A DNA stretch of 64,000 nucleotides from Cryobacterium lactosi (GTDB lineage Bacteria; Actinomycetota; Actinomycetes; Actinomycetales; Microbacteriaceae): positions 1-64,000 of the forward strand of contig NZ_SOHM01000008.1 in assembly GCF_004403945.1 (NCBI RefSeq). Direction: 5' to 3'. Numbering within the stretch: the first letter of the stretch is position 1; every line of letters starts with the position of its first letter. Below are positions 61,002-64,000 of the stretch, piece after piece. A program made the position numbers and the translations under genes. The notes below the pieces were generated by a model. That model did not search any database. It had not been told where the DNA came from and worked only from the letters and a program-made list of their open reading frames with translations.

Positions 61002-62963
61002 CTACCGTTCTGCCCAGGCGGCAGTGCGGTGGTCGGTGAGGCGGCTCGACGTGTGGGCGCCGTCCGGCCAAGTGATGTCGGTCGTCCAGGACTGCCCATC
61101 GGCGACGAGCTGCACCGAGATGTCGGGCTGAAGGCCCTGCCGCACCCCGGTGAGTTCGAGGACGGCTCCGGTCCACTGGCCGATCGTGACGGGGTAGTCG
61201 ATCGCGGGCACGGCCGTCACGCCGGCCAGAGGGGTGGCGTCGGGGCGGATCGACACGCTGGGGACGCCCGCGCCGATCGCGGTACGGATGGTGCTGCTCA
61301 GGGTTCCGACGGCGGCGCGCGCCTCCTGGCCGAACGCCGTCGCCACTGGTGCCGGGCCGGTGACCGGCCAGCCACCGATCCGCAGGCGCAGGGTGTCGGC
61401 GGCGATGTCGGCCCCGAGCGACTCCACCCGGGCGAGGCGCACCTCCCACGCACCGCGCACCAGCGAGTGCACGGTGAGGCGGCCTGCCACGGTGACCACG
61501 CCGTCGAGGCCGGAGCCGTGCCGGCGGCCGGTGGTGTCCGCGGTGAGCCAGTGAGCGGCCGAGGTGGAGGCGCTGATACCCAGGGTGCCTGCGGCATCAT
61601 CCTGGATTCGTACCTCGATGAGTTCAAGGGCGGCACGATGGCTGGCCCGGCCGGCCGCGTCGACGAGGGCAACGGACTGGTCCAGCGGGTACTCCCAGGC
61701 CTCGGCGTCGAGCAGGGGGCTGGTGGCGGTCGAATAGCCGATCCGGGCGTAGAGCGGCGAGTCGCCGACCAGGCTGTACTCCGTCGCGTGGTCGGTGCCG
61801 TGGTTGATGACACGCACGATACCGTCGGCCCGGGTGCCGGAGATGATCCAGCCGGCGGCACGCACTGTGCGCAGGGTGTCGCCGGTTTCCACGGGGAGGG
61901 GCTCGGCAGGGGCCGCCCAGACCGGATGATCCGCCGGGAGCAGCACGCCGATCAGGCCCTTGACCGCCCAGTAGGGCGAGCCGGGACCCGAGTAGGACTG
62001 CGCGAGGGCCCGCCATTCTTCGTGCCAGCCGAGCGTGAGCAGGCCGGCGGCGTTGGGCACCTCGTGGTCGTCGAAGTGGGCGACGATCCGGTTGGCCGCG
62101 TGGCGCAACAGGCCGGCGGAGAGGGAGGGCACCTCGGCGAGCACGCCAACCCAGAACGGTGCGGCCGCGGCAAAGCGGTAGATGAGGCTGCGGCCCTGCA
62201 GCAGCGGCGAGCCGTCGGCACCGATCAGCGCGACGGCGTCGAGCAGGTAGCGGTCCAGGGCGACGATGTCGGCGGCGGTGCGGCCGTCGGCGAGTTCTGC
62301 CGCGCCCTGCATCCGGGACCACAGCACCGGGTAGAGGTGTAGCGCCCAACCGACGTAGTGGTCGAAGGACCTCTCGTCGCCGTCGGACATCCAGCCGTCG
62401 GCCCGCGCGAACGAGTCGTGCCGCGCGAGGTCGTCGGCGATGTCGTCGGCCGACCAGGGCCCGCCGACCGAGCGGAGGAAGGTCTGCACGACAAGGCGGA
62501 ACCACACCCAGTTGGTCTGCGGGTAGGTCGTGTCGCCCACCACGGGCGAGAAGTAGTCGATGACCCGCTGCTGGGTGACGGCGTCGAGGCGATCCCAGAT
62601 CCACGGTCTGGTCAGGTCGAGGATCAGGGCGATCGAGGCCGCCTCCACCTTGGCCTGGGGATGTTCGTCCAGCCGCACCCAGCGGTCGGGTGCGTCGGGG
62701 TCCACCCCGGCGGTGATGCCCTGCAGGTAGAACTCGATGAGGGCGTCAAGGCCCGCTCCGCGTTCGCCGGCGATCCGGAATCCGGCCAGCAGGAAGGTGC
62801 GGGCAAAGCCCTCGAGTCCGTCGACCGCGTGGCCGTAGCCGCCCTCGGCCCCTGGCGGGGTGATGCGTGCGTGGCCGGGCGAAGCCCAGGCCATCGCTCC
62901 GGCGAGAACCCTGTCGGCATAGGCGACCCACTGGTCACGGGTCCAGTCGGGTTCGGTGATCAC
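61002..62963 (-). CDS. DUF2264-family protein, probable glycoside hydrolase
   Basis: A 653-residue protein without a signal peptide. The N-terminal (alpha/alpha)6 part (about 1-370) contains GYGHAVDGLEGFARTFLLAG, FSPVVGDTTYPQTNWVWFRL and FDHYVGWALHLYPVLW, typical of DUF2264. The C-terminal beta-sandwich part has IEVRIQDDAAG-like strands. Some DUF2264 members are classed as GH154 beta-glucuronidases; that function would suit this locus but is inference. The start ATG follows aaaggagaacccggtg. It leads the leftward operon. Confidence 0.85.
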   Translation of the reverse strand: MITEPDWTRDQWVAYADRVLAGAMAWASPGHARITPPGAEGGYGHAVDGLEGFARTFLLAGFRIAGERGAGLDALIEFYLQGITAGVDPDAPDRWVRLDEHPQAKVEAASIALILDLTRPWIWDRLDAVTQQRVIDYFSPVVGDTTYPQTNWVWFRLVVQTFLRSVGGPWSADDIADDLARHDSFARADGWMSDGDERSFDHYVGWALHLYPVLWSRMQGAAELADGRTAADIVALDRYLLDAVALIGADGSPLLQGRSLIYRFAAAAPFWVGVLAEVPSLSAGLLRHAANRIVAHFDDHEVPNAAGLLTLGWHEEWRALAQSYSGPGSPYWAVKGLIGVLLPADHPVWAAPAEPLPVETGDTLRTVRAAGWIISGTRADGIVRVINHGTDHATEYSLVGDSPLYARIGYSTATSPLLDAEAWEYPLDQSVALVDAAGRASHRAALELIEVRIQDDAAGTLGISASTSAAHWLTADTTGRRHGSGLDGVVTVAGRLTVHSLVRGAWEVRLARVESLGADIAADTLRLRIGGWPVTGPAPVATAFGQEARAAVGTLSSTIRTAIGAGVPSVSIRPDATPLAGVTAVPAIDYPVTIGQWTGAVLELTGVRQGLQPDISVQLVADGQSWTTDITWPDGAHTSSRLTDHRTAAWAER

Positions 62964-63060
62964 CGGGTTCTCCTTTGAATGGTGCGGTCCTACGCTTCAA
63001 CGTGACCGTTGTGCGAACATATCAACCTTTTTCGTTCATTACAAGCTGTTTTTGATTGGG

Positions 63061-63082
63061 TATGATCGGTTATGATCGGTTT
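63061..63082 (+). promoter_or_regulatory. tandem tatgatcggt repeat, probable promoter of the heparinase-like gene
   Basis: tatgatcggt occurs twice in tandem (63061-63070, 63071-63080). TATGAT is one base from the -10 consensus; from the second copy transcription would start at about the GTG at 63083, giving a leaderless mRNA. The divergent DUF2264 promoter must lie in 62970-63060, which contains the AT-rich ttttcgttcattac. Confidence 0.5.
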
Positions 63083-64000
63083 GTGATCACAAGCAAGGAA
63101 ACGCAACCGTTCCGCGGGCCGCTCACCGCGCTGTTCGAGGAGCAGACCACGGCGCCTGTCGGCCGCCTCGGCCTCGTGCTGCCGACCGTGCTGCTCCCGG
63201 CCGCGTCGTGCCTTCCCGTGCCGCCGGCGACGGTACGCGAGGCCTGGTCGGCGATGGCCGACGGCGTCGATGCGGTCACCCTCGCCGACATCCTGACCAG
63301 GGCCGACCGGGATCTCGCCATGGACTGGCCCACCCCACTGGCAAGTTCGGCCGCCCGGGTGCACCGTGACGGCAACCGCGACGTCTGGGAAGCTGCGGCC
63401 TTTGCCCGTCAACACCGCCTGAGCCGGGCCGCGGTCGCCGCCGCCGTCACTCTTGACGAGCGCTGGATCGACGAGGTCGCCGACGGGATCGTGCTGCTCT
63501 GTGAGCAGAGCTCCTGGTGCTGGCCCGCCCACGACGACTCCAAGCGCGCGCACGGCGCCATCCTCGCCACGGTCACCGACCCCTATCTCGACCTCGGCGC
63601 CGGCGAAGTGGTGGGCCAGCTCGCCTGGATCGACCAGCTGCTCGCCGACCAGCTCGATGCCCGTTACCCGGGGCTGCGGGCCCGGATGCGCCACGAGGCC
63701 AGCACCCGGGTGCTGGCGCCCTTCGTCAACCGCCGGGACTGGCACTGGCTCGGCCTTGACGGTGACGTGCACAACTGGAGCCCGTGGATCCAGGGCAATG
63801 TGCTCGTCGCGGCGCTTCGATTTCTGGATGCCCCCACCGAGCGAGCCGAACGCGCCAAGGTCGTCGAGCTCGTCATCGAGGGCATCGACAGGTATGTCGC
63901 CGCGCTCCCGGCCGATGGCGCCATCGACGAGGGCTACTCCTATTGGTGGAACGGCGCCTGCCGGGCGCTCGAGGCCCTGGACGTCCTCACCTATGCCACC
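63083..64000 (+). CDS. heparinase II/III-family polysaccharide lyase-like protein (partial, runs off the window)
   Basis: 306 codons remain open to the last base. The visible part is the N-terminal (alpha/alpha)6 toroid: VHNWSPWIQGNVLVAALRFL and GAIDEGYSYWWNGACRALEA are the two conserved heparinase II/III stretches (Asn/His region and the YxWN-like motif). No signal peptide is seen, so it may be cytosolic. The start is GTG at 63083 (possible leaderless) or the in-frame ATG at 63062. It is divergent from the DUF2264 operon and probably acts on the same glycan. Confidence 0.82.
   Translation, partial: MITSKETQPFRGPLTALFEEQTTAPVGRLGLVLPTVLLPAASCLPVPPATVREAWSAMADGVDAVTLADILTRADRDLAMDWPTPLASSAARVHRDGNRDVWEAAAFARQHRLSRAAVAAAVTLDERWIDEVADGIVLLCEQSSWCWPAHDDSKRAHGAILATVTDPYLDLGAGEVVGQLAWIDQLLADQLDARYPGLRARMRHEASTRVLAPFVNRRDWHWLGLDGDVHNWSPWIQGNVLVAALRFLDAPTERAERAKVVELVIEGIDRYVAALPADGAIDEGYSYWWNGACRALEALDVLTYAT

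Noticed and set aside
59717-62342. Long plus-strand frames over the binding-protein and DUF2264 genes
   Set aside because: They are antisense to genes with a lipobox and family motifs; no start signals.
1-64000. CRISPR arrays, prophage, toxin-antitoxin or biosynthetic clusters
   Set aside because: I looked for regular short repeats with spacers, phage structural or integrase genes, paired small toxin genes and PKS/NRPS modules, and found none.

Overview
The window is GC-rich DNA from a high-GC Gram-positive bacterium, most likely an actinobacterium of the family Microbacteriaceae (Cryobacterium or a close relative). The evidence is: many GTG starts and 4-base ATGA/GTGA overlaps between genes, the recurrent gcatccg/cggatgc codon context, a DUF222/HNH (13E12-type) gene, a perfect HspR 'HAIR' box in front of clpB, and several actinobacterial family architectures. 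The genus is an inference. I saw no prophage, plasmid, CRISPR array or intact transposase. The first ~104 bases may be one end of an insertion sequence.

Bases 1-12,000 hold housekeeping and regulatory genes: alanine dehydrogenase; an Xre regulator with a small membrane protein (a decayed partial copy lies 1.5 kb downstream); a TetR/acetyltransferase pair; a NarL-type two-component system; a CPBP protease; a TIGR01777-type epimerase; a complete molybdate operon (HTH-TOBE regulator, modABC); an AHSA1 protein; and a 58-residue DUF1059 gene with a TTG start. Bases 11,695-20,515 hold prfC and then an amino-sugar-type cluster: ROK kinase, cytoplasmic NagZ-like GH3, two ABC permeases, a sugar-binding lipoprotein and a ROK repressor with its own operator. 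Bases 20,600-34,500 hold a P-loop kinase, a GAP-family membrane protein, a DUF6421-like gene with an SDR, an MMPL pump with its TetR regulator, a second two-component system, the 13E12 gene, a Usp protein and a NatAB-like ABC exporter.

Bases 34,500-48,000 hold threonine aldolase coupled to an acyl-CoA ligase, a nitroreductase, an alcohol dehydrogenase, a structured inverted repeat, an unknown gene directly behind an atypical CAU-anticodon tRNA, an orphan sensor kinase, an N-domain-less ClpB, an aquaporin, a ring-cleaving VOC dioxygenase coupled to an esterase (quinone-stress type), an SDR, and a MaoC gene next to the stub of a lost MDR dehydrogenase.

Bases 48,160 to the end are a polysaccharide utilization locus for an unsaturated-uronate glycan. 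Rightward it has an MHS transporter, GH105 and a FAH-family enzyme. Leftward it has eda, kdgK, kduI, kduD, a second FAH-family enzyme, GH88, DUF624, an ABC importer and DUF2264. A divergent heparinase II/III-like gene runs off the right edge. Together these encode the route from unsaturated uronosyl oligosaccharides through 5-keto-4-deoxyuronate, 2,5-diketo-3-deoxygluconate and KDG to KDPG, and finally pyruvate plus glyceraldehyde-3-phosphate. The regulator is not in the window, but a LacI-type operator sits before the transporter gene. This locus is the most interesting system here: its glycan is undefined, and the two FAH enzymes have no place in the textbook pathway.
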